Assembly: GCA_002706605.1 (NCBI GenBank)
Contig: PALT01000029.1
Coordinates: forward strand, 1-48,614
DNA length: 48,614 nt
DNA from: Rhodovulum sp.
GTDB lineage: Bacteria > Pseudomonadota > Alphaproteobacteria > Rhodobacterales > Rhodobacteraceae
Reading direction: 5' to 3'
Shown: positions 17,448-26,330 of the stretch, one piece after another
Layout: every line of letters begins with the position of its first letter
How positions within the stretch are numbered: position 1 is the stretch's first letter
Translations under genes and position numbers: made by a program
The notes under the pieces: generated by a model
The model's input: the letters and a program-made list of their open reading frames with translations, nothing else
Database searches by the model: none
What the model was told of the DNA's origin: nothing

Positions 17448-18236
17448 ATGACCGACACCCATGATCACGACCATGGCCTGAAACACGACCTGCCCCGCCT
17501 GATTGGACGGCGCCGCGCGCTGGCCCTGCTGGGGGTGGGGGGTGGTCTCGCCATGGCCAGCCCTGCGAACGCCCTGATGTGTGTGGCCGATCAATGGGAA
17601 ACGGCGGGCCCCTACCCCGCCGATGGCACCAACGCCAAGGCGGGTCAGACCGTCAACGTCCTGACCCAAGAGGGCGTCATCCGCCACGACATCCGGCCCA
17701 GCTTTGGCGGATATTCCGGAACGGCGGCGGGCGTTCCCCTGACGTTTCAGATGCAACTGGTCGACACCAAGAATGGTTGCGCGCCCTTGGCGGGCTATGC
17801 CGTCTATGCGTGGCATTGCGATGCGACGGGGAACTACACCCTCTATGATCTGACGGATCAAAACTATCTGCGCGGGGTGGGTGTGTCCGACGAAAACGGC
17901 ATCGTCGAATTTACCAGCATCTTCCCCGGCTGTTACAACGGACGCTGGCCGCATGTGCATTTTGAGGTGTTTGCCACGCCCGAGGATATCGCCACCGGTC
18001 GCGACAGCCTCTTGATCTCGCAATTCGCCTTTGCCGAGGCCGATTGCGCCACGGTCTATGCGGCCAAGTCGGACATCTATACGAACGGCACCCGCAATCT
18101 GGGCCGTCAATCCCTGACCCGTGACGGGATTTTCCGCGACAGTAGCGCCGCCCAGATGGCCCAACGCACCATGGCCGTCACCGGCGATCCCGAGGGCGGC
18201 TATACCGGCACGGTTATGATTGGTCTGGAAACCTAG
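17448..18236 (+). CDS. Tat-exported intradiol ring-cleavage dioxygenase-like protein
   Basis: A 262-residue protein with a Tat signal (RRRALALLG near residues 22-30, ending SPANA) and a catechol/protocatechuate dioxygenase C-domain. Visible motifs are YAVYAWHCDATGNYTLYD, SDENGIVEFTSIFPGCYNG and RWPHVHFEVF; the two histidines of PHVHFE and tyrosines of the first and second motif are the expected iron(III) ligands. Unlike cytoplasmic CatA/PcaGH it would fold and be exported, and its substrate is unknown. It is preceded by the phosphate transporter by 75 bases and followed by a strong bidirectional terminator. Confidence 0.88.
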   Translation: MTDTHDHDHGLKHDLPRLIGRRRALALLGVGGGLAMASPANALMCVADQWETAGPYPADGTNAKAGQTVNVLTQEGVIRHDIRPSFGGYSGTAAGVPLTFQMQLVDTKNGCAPLAGYAVYAWHCDATGNYTLYDLTDQNYLRGVGVSDENGIVEFTSIFPGCYNGRWPHVHFEVFATPEDIATGRDSLLISQFAFAEADCATVYAAKSDIYTNGTRNLGRQSLTRDGIFRDSSAAQMAQRTMAVTGDPEGGYTGTVMIGLET

Positions 18237-18260
18237 GTCCGCGTGGCGCAACCAAATTGA

Positions 18261-18284
18261 AAAAGGGGCCCTGCGGCCCCTTTT
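18261..18284. terminator. Bidirectional terminator between the dioxygenase-like gene and argF
   Basis: AAAAGGGGCC-CTGC-GGCCCCTTTT is a perfect hairpin with an A tract on one side and a T tract on the other, so it can end transcription from both convergent genes. Confidence 0.92.
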
Positions 18285-18285
18285 G

Positions 18286-19212
18286 TTATTTTCCTAGGCA
18301 GTAACGCATCACGGCCTTTTGCGCGTGCAGCCGGTTTTCGGCCTCATCAAAGATGACCGAGTTCGGACCGTCCATCACGGCCGATGTCGCCTCTTCGTCG
18401 CGGTGCGCGGGCAGGCAATGCATGAACAACGCATCCGGTTTCGCCAGCGCCATCAGGTCCTGATTGACCTGATAGGGGCGCAATTGGTTGTGGCGGCGTT
18501 CGCGGGCGGATTGGGGATCATGCATGCTGACCCATGTGTCCGTCACGATCAGATCGGCACCTTCCACCGCCGCACGCGCGTCGCGTTCGATGGTGATGTT
18601 GACACCCTTGGCGCGGGCCTCTTCGACAAAAACCGCCTCAGGGTCCAGCGTTTGCGGACCGGTAAAGGTCAGATCGAACCCGAACTGCCCCGCCGCATGG
18701 ATGAACGAAGCACAGACGTTGTTGCCATCGCCCGACCAGACCACCTTTTTGCCAGCGATCGGGCCGCGATGTTCCTCAAACGTCAGGATATCGGCCATGA
18801 TCTGACACGGGTGGGTGCGGTTCGTCAGGCCGTTGATCACGGGCACGGACGCGTATTCCGCCATCTCCTGCAGGGTGGCCTCCTCAAACGTGCGGATCAT
18901 GATCATATCGACATAGCGCGACAGAACGCGGGCCGTGTCGGCGATGGTTTCACCATGACCCAGTTGCATGTCCTGACCCGACAGGACCATGGTCTGGCCA
19001 CCCATCTGGCGCACACCGACGTCAAACGACACGCGCGTCCGCGTCGAAGGTTTCTCAAAAATCAGCGCGACCATCTGACCGGCCAGAGGCGCGTCAGCAT
19101 CCAGCGCGCCCTTGGGCAGGCCAGCGCGGGCGTTTTTGATCGTCTTGGCCTGATCGATAATGGCCCGCAGATCATCGGCGGGTGTGGTGTTGATATCCAA
19201 AAAATGCGTCAT
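18286..19212 (-). CDS. argF: Ornithine carbamoyltransferase
   Basis: This enzyme joins carbamoyl phosphate to ornithine to form citrulline in arginine synthesis. The 308 residues show the carbamoyl-phosphate loop [12 protein letters not shown] (STRTR at 56-60), [14 protein letters not shown], the DTWVSMHD stretch and the ornithine-binding [10 protein letters not shown] near residue 266; the last is specific to ornithine over aspartate transcarbamoylases. It follows argD by 38 bases on the same strand, as in other Rhodobacteraceae. Confidence 0.97.
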   Translation of the reverse strand: MTHFLDINTTPADDLRAIIDQAKTIKNARAGLPKGALDADAPLAGQMVALIFEKPSTRTRVSFDVGVRQMGGQTMVLSGQDMQLGHGETIADTARVLSRYVDMIMIRTFEEATLQEMAEYASVPVINGLTNRTHPCQIMADILTFEEHRGPIAGKKVVWSGDGNNVCASFIHAAGQFGFDLTFTGPQTLDPEAVFVEEARAKGVNITIERDARAAVEGADLIVTDTWVSMHDPQSARERRHNQLRPYQVNQDLMALAKPDALFMHCLPAHRDEEATSAVMDGPNSVIFDEAENRLHAQKAVMRYCLGK

Positions 19213-19250
19213 CGTACTGTTCCGTGTCGGGGCGCGGCCCCGCCTTATCC

Positions 19251-20444
19251 TTATGCGTTTGCGGTCGCTTTGGCCCGCACGGCGGCGGCGGCGGTTTTCA
19301 AACGCGCCACGGCCTCGGTGATTTCGTCGTCAGAGATGTTGAGCGGCGGCAACAGGCGCACCACGTTGTCGGCGGCAGGTACCGACAGGAATTCGGCGTC
19401 ATAGCCCGCGGCCACGACATCGCCCGCAGGGGCCACACATTTCAGACCCTGCATCAGGCCCGAACCGCGCACGCTTTCGAACACGTCGGGGTATTCGGCG
19501 ACGAGGCCCTCAAGCGACTGGCGCAACGCACCGGCCTTGCGCGACACGTCCTGCAAAAAGGCGGGATCGCCCACGATGTCCAGAACGCGTTTGCCCACGG
19601 CACAGCCCAGCGGGTTACCGCCATAGGTCGATCCGTGCGTGCCTGCGGTCATGCCGCTGGCTGCGTCCTCGGTCGCCAGAACGACACCCAGCGGAAAGCC
19701 CCCGCCGATGCCCTTGGCCACCATCATCACGTCGGGTTCGATCCCCGCCCATTCATGCGCGAACAGCTTGCCCGTCCGGCCAACGCCGCACTGGACCTCG
19801 TCCAGAACCAACAACGCGCCGGTTTCATCACACAGATCACGCAGCCCCTTGAGGCACTGATCGGGGACGGGGCGAATGCCGCCTTCGCCCTGCACGGGTT
19901 CGATCATGATCGCGGCCACTTCGGGATCGCGCGCGGCCTCTTGCAACGCCTCGTGATCGCCGAATTCCAGCTGAATGAAACCGGGCAGCAGCGGGCCAAA
20001 GCCCTTGACCATTTTTTCGGTGTTCACCGCCGCAATCGCCGCCGAGGACCGACCGTGGAACGCACCGCTAAAGGTGATGATCTTGACGCGCTCGGGCTGG
20101 CCCTTTTCGTACCAGTACTTGCGCACCATTTTCACGACCAACTCACAGCATTCCGTGCCCGAGTTGGTGAAAAACGCGGTGTCGGCAAAGGTCTGATCGA
20201 CCAGAGCATCGGCCAGCGCCTTTTGCTCGGGGATCTGATAGAGGTTCGAAAGGTGCCACACCTTGGACGCCTGATCGGTCAGCGCCTGTATCAGGTCGGG
20301 GTTCGCATGGCCCAGTGCATTCACCGCAATACCCGCACCGAAATCCAGAAAACGTCGCCCGTCTTCGGTGTACAGCCACGCGCCTTGGCCGTGAGTAAAC
20401 GCAAAGGAAGTCCGGTTATAGGTCGGCAGGATCGATGAAATCAT
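19251..20444 (-). CDS. argD: Acetylornithine aminotransferase
   Basis: A PLP class-III aminotransferase converting N-acetylglutamate semialdehyde to N-acetylornithine; homologues also act in lysine synthesis. The 397 residues contain [49 protein letters not shown] and the Schiff-base lysine in [14 protein letters not shown]. The ATG at 20444 matches the usual N terminus ([11 protein letters not shown]); a longer open frame to 20543 adds 33 unrelated residues. It heads the argDF unit. Confidence 0.96.
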   Translation of the reverse strand: MISSILPTYNRTSFAFTHGQGAWLYTEDGRRFLDFGAGIAVNALGHANPDLIQALTDQASKVWHLSNLYQIPEQKALADALVDQTFADTAFFTNSGTECCELVVKMVRKYWYEKGQPERVKIITFSGAFHGRSSAAIAAVNTEKMVKGFGPLLPGFIQLEFGDHEALQEAARDPEVAAIMIEPVQGEGGIRPVPDQCLKGLRDLCDETGALLVLDEVQCGVGRTGKLFAHEWAGIEPDVMMVAKGIGGGFPLGVVLATEDAASGMTAGTHGSTYGGNPLGCAVGKRVLDIVGDPAFLQDVSRKAGALRQSLEGLVAEYPDVFESVRGSGLMQGLKCVAPAGDVVAAGYDAEFLSVPAADNVVRLLPPLNISDDEITEAVARLKTAAAAVRAKATANA

Positions 20445-20652
20445 AGAGGTGCCCTCAGAAATAGAAGCAGATTGGTGCCCTAGGGACAGGGTCAAGTCAA
20501 CGCTTTGGGAAGGAAAATGCGCGTTATGGGCGCACGGGATCACAGGTCAGACGCGGGCGCGTCGACGTCGCAGGCAGTTATGTGTGCGCAAAGTGATCAT
20601 GCCGCCCGCATAGGACCTTTGCAGACGCCTGTCTACTGAAATCAATCGCGCG

Positions 20653-21111
20653 TTAGTAAAGCCGCCCGAATGTGGCATCCAAGATGGTGCGCAGGGCGTC
20701 CGCGTCGATCTGGGTAAAGGCCTCGGGCTCTTCGCTATCGATATCCAGAACGGCGATCAGATCGCCCCGCCCGTTCCACACCGGCAACACGATTTCCGAC
20801 CGCGTGGCCGAGGAACAGGCGATATGCCCCGGAAACGCATCCACATCATCGACCAGTTGCGTTTCCCCCGTGCGCGCCGCCGCGCCGCAAACCCCGCGCG
20901 AGAACGGAATGACCAAACAACCATGCCCGCCCTGATACGGCCCGACCTTGAGCAACCCGTCAGACACCACGCGGTAAAACCCCGTCCAACTGAACCGGTC
21001 GTCGCTGTGGTGCAGCTCGCACGCCATGGTCGCCATCATCGCGACCTCATCGGTTTCGTCCTTGGTCAGGGACGCAATCACCTTGGCCAGTCGGGGATAG
21101 TCAGCACGCAT
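20653..21111 (-). CDS. msrC: Free methionine-(R)-sulfoxide reductase (GAF type)
   Basis: A GAF-fold fRMsr of 152 residues that reduces free L-methionine-R-sulfoxide. The cysteines at 65, 75 and 99 (GCLVIPFSRGVCG and IACSSATRSEIV) have exactly the 10- and 24-residue spacing of the catalytic cysteines of the E. coli enzyme, so it is an enzyme and not merely a sensor GAF domain. Stretches SDDRFSWTGFYR and VLDIDSEEPEAF are also conserved. It is transcribed alone, divergent from the RsbV-like gene. Confidence 0.93.
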   Translation of the reverse strand: MRADYPRLAKVIASLTKDETDEVAMMATMACELHHSDDRFSWTGFYRVVSDGLLKVGPYQGGHGCLVIPFSRGVCGAAARTGETQLVDDVDAFPGHIACSSATRSEIVLPVWNGRGDLIAVLDIDSEEPEAFTQIDADALRTILDATFGRLY

Positions 21112-21208
21112 CGCAAAACCCTTTCGTTTTATCAGGCTTTTACACGGTTACGGATTGGTAAGAAAACCATTCTAGCCTGCCTACAAAGCGAAGGTAGGGA
21201 AAAATAAT

Positions 21209-21553
21209 ATGCAACTGAACACACAAACGACGGATGATGTTCTGATCATCCATGTGGACGAACCCCGGATCGACGCCTCGGTCGCGATTCAGTTCAAGGA
21301 TACGGTGCGCGGGTTGATTGCCGATGGTCCAAAACAGGTCCTGTTGGACTTGGCGCGGGTCGATTTTCTGGATAGCTCGGGGCTGGGCGCCGTTGTCGCG
21401 GTGATGAAACATCTGGGCAAGGACCGGCAACTGATCCTCAGCGGGCTCACCCCCAACGTCGCCAAGGTGTTCCGCCTGACCCGCATGGACCGTGTATTCC
21501 GAATTCACGACTCGGTCGATGACGCGCTTGGCGCGCCAGGGGCGGCCGCATGA
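21209..21553 (+). CDS. STAS-domain anti-sigma factor antagonist (RsbV/SpoIIAA type)
   Basis: A 114-residue single STAS domain. The phosphorylatable serine lies in DFLDSSGLGAVV (Ser56 or Ser57). In its dephosphorylated state such a protein binds the partner kinase/anti-sigma factor and releases the sigma factor or other target. Its stop overlaps the ATG of the kinase gene by four bases. No sigma factor or PP2C phosphatase gene is seen within the window, so the output is unknown. Confidence 0.92.
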   Translation: MQLNTQTTDDVLIIHVDEPRIDASVAIQFKDTVRGLIADGPKQVLLDLARVDFLDSSGLGAVVAVMKHLGKDRQLILSGLTPNVAKVFRLTRMDRVFRIHDSVDDALGAPGAAA

Positions 21554-22005
21554 TGGGGGGCGCAGTGAGCGAAACGCGTGCGTCCGTCCGGTTTCCCGCG
21601 ACACCACCCAAAGTGCGGGAATGTCTGCTATATCTGCGCGAATGGCTGCACGGGGTAGTCGATGACGTGGGCGAGGTCGAACTGGTTCTGGCGGAACTGC
21701 TGAACAACGTGGCCGAACATGGCTATCCCGCGGATACGGGCGGCGATGTCAGTGTGACGCTAGAGGTGGAACAAGGATCACTACGGCTGGAAATCTGCGA
21801 TCAAGGCGGGGTTTTGCCCGAGTTTTTGATGGCACATAAAACCCTGCCTGATCCGCTTGATCTGCCCGAGGGCGGGTTCGGTTGGCCCTTGATCCACGCA
21901 CTAACCGAAGACATTTCATACAACCGCAAGGACGGGGTGAACCAATTGCAATGCCGCATGCCGCTCAGCGCGGGTCCGGAATTCGGGATGACAGAACCGG
22001 TTTAA
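21550..22005 (+). CDS. RsbW-type serine kinase / anti-sigma factor (HATPase)
   Basis: A 151-residue GHKL ATPase. The N box is LVLAELLNNVAEHGYP (Glu49, Asn52, Asn53, His57) and a G box GGFGWPLI lies near residue 118. It should phosphorylate the STAS protein encoded just upstream and bind a sigma factor or other regulator when that protein is phosphorylated. Translation is coupled to the STAS gene. Several in-frame starts (21550, 21553, GTG 21568) are possible; the first is used. Confidence 0.9.
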   Translation: MMGGAVSETRASVRFPATPPKVRECLLYLREWLHGVVDDVGEVELVLAELLNNVAEHGYPADTGGDVSVTLEVEQGSLRLEICDQGGVLPEFLMAHKTLPDPLDLPEGGFGWPLIHALTEDISYNRKDGVNQLQCRMPLSAGPEFGMTEPV

Positions 22006-22077
22006 ATCCGTTTCGCCCTTTACATTGGTAAAAATGATTGGCCAAACTGTCCCAAAATTCGGGGGGACAGCATTACA

Positions 22078-23658
22078 ATGCGTGATTTTCATAAACCTGG
22101 ACGCTCTGCCGTTTTCGCCCAAAACGGGATGTGCGCCACGTCGCATCCACTTGCCGCCAAGGTCGCGGTCCAAATCCTAGAGGCCGGCGGTAATGCCGTC
22201 GATGCCGCGATTGCGGGCGCGGTTCTGCTGGGCATTTGCGAACCCCAGATGACGGGGATCGGGGGGGACTGTTTTATCCTGCTGAAACCTGCGGGTTCGG
22301 ATGACATCGTTGCCCTGAACGGTTCGGGACGCGCGCCCGCCGCGCTGGATGCCGCCGAGATGCGCGCGCGGGGCCTGAAAACCGTGCCCCTGAACACCGC
22401 CGATGCGGTCACTGTCCCCGGTGCAATCGACGCGTTCTGCCGCCTGTCCAAGGATTGGGGAAAGATCGGTCTCGCCACCTCTCTGGCCCCCGCAATCTAT
22501 TACGCCGAACACGGCGTCCCCGTGGCACCGCGCACCGCCTTTGATTGGGCCGAGGCGGCGGATAAACTGCAGGGCGACGCACGCCGTCATTACCTGTTCA
22601 ACGGTCAGCCCCCCAACGTCGGTCAGGTGTTCCGCGCCCCCGGTCAGGCCGAGGTCCTGCGCAAAATCGCGATAGACGGGCGCGAGGGCTATTATGAGGG
22701 CGAGGTCGCCGAGGATATCGTTAGCTCGCTGAACGCGCTGGGCGGGGTTCATACGCTGGACGATCTGGCGAACACGCGCTGTGACTACACCACCCCGATT
22801 TCCGGCACCTACAAGGACATCGAACTGGTTGAGCATCCGCCGAACGGCCAAGGCGCGACCGCGATCCTGATGGCGAATATCCTGTCAAATTTCGACCTGC
22901 CAAACATGGACCCGTGGGGGGCCGAGCGCGCCCATATCGAGGCCGAGGCGGCCAAACTGGCCTATAACGCACGTGACCGGTTTGTAGCCGATCCGGACCA
23001 CATGTCGCGTCTGGACCATATGCTGTCCCTTGATACGGCCGCGCGTCTGGCCGGCCTGATCGACCCGACCCGCGCCATGGCCGACGCGCATGTGACGTCC
23101 GAGGCGGTGCACAAAGACACCATCTATCTGACCGTGGTGGACAAAGACCGGATGGTTGTGTCCCTGATCTATTCGGTGTTCCACAGCTTTGGCTCGGGCC
23201 TTGCGTCACAGAAATTCGGCATCGGATTTCAGAACCGCGGCGCGGGCTTTACCCTGCAAGAGGGCCACGCGAATGAGGCCAAGGGCGGCAAACGTCCGAT
23301 GCACACGATCATCCCCGCGATGCTGCGCAAAAACGGCAAGGTCATCATGCCATTCGGCGTCATGGGCGGCGCGTACCAACCCAACGGGCATGCGCGGGTT
23401 CTGACCAATATTGTGGACTATGGCCTGCACCCGCAGGCGGCCATCGACGCGCCGCGCTGTTTCTCGGACGCGGGCACGATGCAGGTCGAGCGCGGCTATT
23501 CCGACGATGTCCGCGCGAAACTGGCCGAGATGGGCCACACCATCGCCACACCCAGCGCCCCTATCGGCGGGGCCCAAGCGATTCTGATCGACGAAGACAC
23601 CGGCGTGTTGCAGGGCGCATCGGACCCGCGCAAAGATGGCTGCGCGCTGGGATACTGA
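22078..23658 (+). CDS. Gamma-glutamyltransferase family Ntn-hydrolase
   Basis: A 526-residue proenzyme-type protein. The probable catalytic threonine is Thr348 in HKDTIYLTVVDKD, aligned with Thr391 of E. coli GGT (TTHYSVVD), and FGSGL follows in the small-subunit region; GGNAVDAAIAGAVLLG is the usual large-subunit motif. Self-cleavage before Thr348 would yield the two subunits. No signal peptide is present, unlike secreted GGT, so it probably acts in the cytoplasm on glutathione-like or other gamma-glutamyl/acyl substrates. It has a strong GGGGGG run as ribosome-binding site about 11 bases before the ATG. Confidence 0.88.
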   Translation: MRDFHKPGRSAVFAQNGMCATSHPLAAKVAVQILEAGGNAVDAAIAGAVLLGICEPQMTGIGGDCFILLKPAGSDDIVALNGSGRAPAALDAAEMRARGLKTVPLNTADAVTVPGAIDAFCRLSKDWGKIGLATSLAPAIYYAEHGVPVAPRTAFDWAEAADKLQGDARRHYLFNGQPPNVGQVFRAPGQAEVLRKIAIDGREGYYEGEVAEDIVSSLNALGGVHTLDDLANTRCDYTTPISGTYKDIELVEHPPNGQGATAILMANILSNFDLPNMDPWGAERAHIEAEAAKLAYNARDRFVADPDHMSRLDHMLSLDTAARLAGLIDPTRAMADAHVTSEAVHKDTIYLTVVDKDRMVVSLIYSVFHSFGSGLASQKFGIGFQNRGAGFTLQEGHANEAKGGKRPMHTIIPAMLRKNGKVIMPFGVMGGAYQPNGHARVLTNIVDYGLHPQAAIDAPRCFSDAGTMQVERGYSDDVRAKLAEMGHTIATPSAPIGGAQAILIDEDTGVLQGASDPRKDGCALGY

Positions 23659-23666
23659 TCGGGTGC

Positions 23667-23996
23667 TTAGTTCAGCTGGAACTGAAGGGGGTAATGGCCG
23701 TTCTCAAACTCACCAAAGATGTCTTCAACATCGGGGTGTTGAACGGGCTGCCCCGTCTGGTCGGGCACCAGATTTTGTTCCGACACGTAGGCCACGTAAT
23801 AGCTTTGGTCGTTTTCGGCCAGAAGGTGGTAAAACGGCTGATCCTTGGCGGGGCGGCTGTCCTCGGGAATGGCGTCATACCATTCCTCGGTGTTCGAGAA
23901 TTTCGCATCCACGTCAAAAATCACACCGCGAAACGGATGTTTCCGGTGGCGCACGATTTGTCCCAAATGATATTTGGCCTGCGTCTTTTGCATCAT
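23667..23996 (-). CDS. hspQ: HspQ, heat-shock hemimethylated-DNA-binding / Lon-specificity protein
   Basis: A 109-residue YccV-like barrel protein. Motifs YHLGQIVRHRKHPFRGVIFDVD, given here in parts as GQIVRHRKHPFRG and WYDAIP, plus QPFYHLLAEND and YVSEQNLVPD are family hallmarks. In enterics HspQ is a specificity-enhancing factor for Lon and affects mutant DnaA stability. The ATG at 23996 is chosen because GGGGGA precedes it; upstream TTG extension is less likely. The gene is divergent from the AEC transporter. Confidence 0.93.
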   Translation of the reverse strand: MMQKTQAKYHLGQIVRHRKHPFRGVIFDVDAKFSNTEEWYDAIPEDSRPAKDQPFYHLLAENDQSYYVAYVSEQNLVPDQTGQPVQHPDVEDIFGEFENGHYPLQFQLN

Positions 23997-24078
23997 GTTG
24001 CATTCCCCCAACTCCTATTTCTAAAGGGTCGAACGGGGGAATGTCCATGAAAACACTTTTGAAAACAGGAAACAGTCT

Positions 24079-24960
24079 GTGAACCTCTTTGTCACAGTAT
24101 TAGAGATCGTCGCGCCCGTACTTTTGCTGGCCGCCATTGGGTTTAGCTGGGTCAAGCTGGGGTTTGAGTATCGGGTTGAGTTCGTCACGCGCCTTGCGAT
24201 GACCCTGTCCGTGCCCTGTCTGATCTTTACCTCGTTGATGCAGACAGAGGTCGATCCGGTCGCCCTGACCACCGTGTCGATTGCGGCGACCGTGGCCTAT
24301 GTGGCGATCGCGGTGGTGTTTTACGCGATTATCCTGCTGTTCCGGTTGGACGTGCGCACCTATCTTGCGCCGCTGGTGTTCGGGAATACGGGCAACATCG
24401 GCATGCCCTTGGCCCTGTTCGCCTTTGGTCAGGACGGGTTGGGATATGCGGTGGTAGTCTTCGCAGTCATGGCCATCGGGTCGTTCACATTCGGTATCTG
24501 GGTCGTGACGGGCGGCGGATCGTTAACCAAAGTCATCAAGGAACCCATCGTTGCCGCAACGATCCTTGGGGGGATTTTCCTGTCCCAAGGGTGGCAAACG
24601 CCACGGGTTCTGACCAACACCTTGGAATTGATCGGACAAATCGCGATTCCGATCATGCTGATCACACTCGGTGTCGCGGTTGCGCGCCTGCATCCGGGGC
24701 GCCTTGGGCGGGCGTTGATCCTGTCCTTGGCCAAGGCCGCGGTCTGTGTGGCCGCCGGTCTGGGGATCGGCATGGCATTCGGCCTAAACGGCATGGCTTT
24801 GGCCGTTCTGACAGTGCAATTGGCGACGCCCGTTGCGGTGACGTCCTATATGCTGGCCGTGAAATACGGCGCGGATGATGACGCAGTTGCGGGTCTGGTT
24901 GTGGTGTCGACGTTGTTGTCAGTCGGCTTGGTTCCGCTATTGCTCGCATTTTTGATCTAG
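24079..24960 (+). CDS. AEC-family (auxin efflux carrier) transporter
   Basis: An inner-membrane carrier of 293 residues with about ten hydrophobic segments and the family motif region FGNTGNIGMPLALFAFG, with the two-fold repeat ending in QLATPVAVTSYMLAVKYG. Bacterial members export or import small carboxylates such as malonate or malate; the substrate here cannot be inferred from the neighbours. Translation begins at GTG 24079, with AGGA nine bases before. Confidence 0.93.
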   Translation: MNLFVTVLEIVAPVLLLAAIGFSWVKLGFEYRVEFVTRLAMTLSVPCLIFTSLMQTEVDPVALTTVSIAATVAYVAIAVVFYAIILLFRLDVRTYLAPLVFGNTGNIGMPLALFAFGQDGLGYAVVVFAVMAIGSFTFGIWVVTGGGSLTKVIKEPIVAATILGGIFLSQGWQTPRVLTNTLELIGQIAIPIMLITLGVAVARLHPGRLGRALILSLAKAAVCVAAGLGIGMAFGLNGMALAVLTVQLATPVAVTSYMLAVKYGADDDAVAGLVVVSTLLSVGLVPLLLAFLI

Positions 24961-25035
24961 GTTTTCCCGCAAACCCGTTTCAACCGGCATCATTTTTGCG
25001 TATTCTGCCCAAAACACAAAGAAAGCGAGAGGCAG

Positions 25036-25614
25036 ATGAGCAGACTTCTTCGCGCCGTACTATTGTTGATGCTGGTCGCCAGTTGTAGCGGCGGGGACAA
25101 GTCGCCCCCGCGCAATCTGGATAACGCCTGTAGCATCGTCGATCAGCGCCCTAAGTACCTAAAGGCGTTCAAGCGGACCGAACGGAAATGGGGCGTGCCC
25201 GTGCATGTCCAGATGGCCACGATCTATCAAGAGAGCCGTTTTGACGGCGATGCCCGCACGCCGGTGCAATACGTCCTCGGGATCATCCCGATGGGGCGGC
25301 AGAGCTCGGCCTATGGATACGCGCAGGCACTCGACGGGACATGGGACGAATACCGCAAGGAAACCGGCCGCCGTGGCGCGGACCGCGATGACATCTATGA
25401 CGCGTCGGATTTCATCGGCTGGTACATGAATAAAACGCGTGACCGCAATGGCATCGCCCTGTCGGACGCGCGTAATCAGTACCTTGCCTATCATGAAGGC
25501 CACACCGGGTACGCACGGGGCAGTCACCGCAGCAAAAGCTGGCTTGTCCGTGTGGCAGATCAGGTTGCGGCGCGCGCGGACACCTACCGGTCCCAATTGA
25601 CGCGCTGCCGCTAA
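25036..25614 (+). CDS. Lytic transglycosylase-like SLT-domain lipoprotein
   Basis: A 192-residue outer- or inner-membrane lipoprotein. The signal ends in the lipobox LVASC with lipid-attachment Cys17. The SLT/lysozyme-like fold carries IYQESRFDG with catalytic Glu66, SAYGYAQALDGTWDEY, and YLAYHEGHTGYARG near 155. It should cleave the MurNAc-GlcNAc bond of peptidoglycan and form 1,6-anhydro ends. It lies alone on this strand, convergent with lolA. Confidence 0.9.
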   Translation: MSRLLRAVLLLMLVASCSGGDKSPPRNLDNACSIVDQRPKYLKAFKRTERKWGVPVHVQMATIYQESRFDGDARTPVQYVLGIIPMGRQSSAYGYAQALDGTWDEYRKETGRRGADRDDIYDASDFIGWYMNKTRDRNGIALSDARNQYLAYHEGHTGYARGSHRSKSWLVRVADQVAARADTYRSQLTRCR

Positions 25615-25620
25615 GGTATC

Positions 25621-25642
25621 GACGGGGCGTTATTGCCCCGTC
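25621..25642. terminator. Hairpin between the SLT lipoprotein gene and lolA
   Basis: GACGGGGC-GTTATT-GCCCCGTC is a perfect 8-bp stem after the lipoprotein stop and overlapping the lolA stop. There is no long T tract, so it may end transcription only weakly. Confidence 0.55.
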
Positions 25643-26238
25643 CGTTCCGCCGTTTCCTGAACAATGTTGAACATCCGCGCGCCCAGTTCGACGCCGGTTT
25701 CAAGTTCCGACAGTTCGACCACGGTTTGCTGACCCGCGCCGTTGTCGATTGTCCACTGCGCCAGACGCACCGGCGCATTTTCAAAGATCAGTTCGATATA
25801 GCCGTATTCCGGATGCTCGGGGTCTTGGGCCACGACCGAAGTTTGGGTCGCGTTGCCGCTGTGGCCGACGACCATGCTGCGCCGGCTAAGGTCGACCTTA
25901 CGCTCAAGGATCAGGTTCAGAGGCGTCCGTTTCAGCGGATACTGCTCGGGACGCTGGTTGATGCGGTTGTCATAGATCGCCACCTGACCGCCGCCCGCGA
26001 GGACAAGCGCATCGTTAGGCGGATCATATTCGAACCGCGCGCGACCGGGCCGTTTCAGGAACAAGCGACCCGTGGAGACCGAGCCATCGGCGTTCCTCTG
26101 CCGGAATGTGGCCTGTGCGGTGGTAAAACTGTTCAGATAGGTTGAGATCTGATCCAGCGAGAGCATGTCGGCTGCGAATGCGGGACGGGCGGCCAGTGCC
26201 GCCAATCCTGCCATAAATGTACGTCGTGCGAGTTTCAT
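25630..26238 (-). CDS. lolA: LolA, outer-membrane lipoprotein carrier
   Basis: A periplasmic chaperone that ferries lipoproteins from LolCDE to LolB or its substitute. The 202-residue protein has a signal (1-22) then the open-barrel fold: YLNSFTTAQATFRQRNADGS, RPGRARFEYDPPN and IELIFENAPVRLAQW are typical. The signal has a twin arginine (LARRTFMAG), so Tat export is possible although most LolA proteins use Sec. It follows ftsK by 92 bases on the same strand, a usual gene order in this family. Confidence 0.92.
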   Translation of the reverse strand: MKLARRTFMAGLAALAARPAFAADMLSLDQISTYLNSFTTAQATFRQRNADGSVSTGRLFLKRPGRARFEYDPPNDALVLAGGGQVAIYDNRINQRPEQYPLKRTPLNLILERKVDLSRRSMVVGHSGNATQTSVVAQDPEHPEYGYIELIFENAPVRLAQWTIDNGAGQQTVVELSELETGVELGARMFNIVQETAERTGQ

Positions 26239-26330
26239 TCGATATACCTAAGCACTGATCGACGCGGGAAAACCCCGCCTTGGACCAGACATAGGCATTC
26301 CCCGCCTGATAGGCGATATCACGCCGCCGG

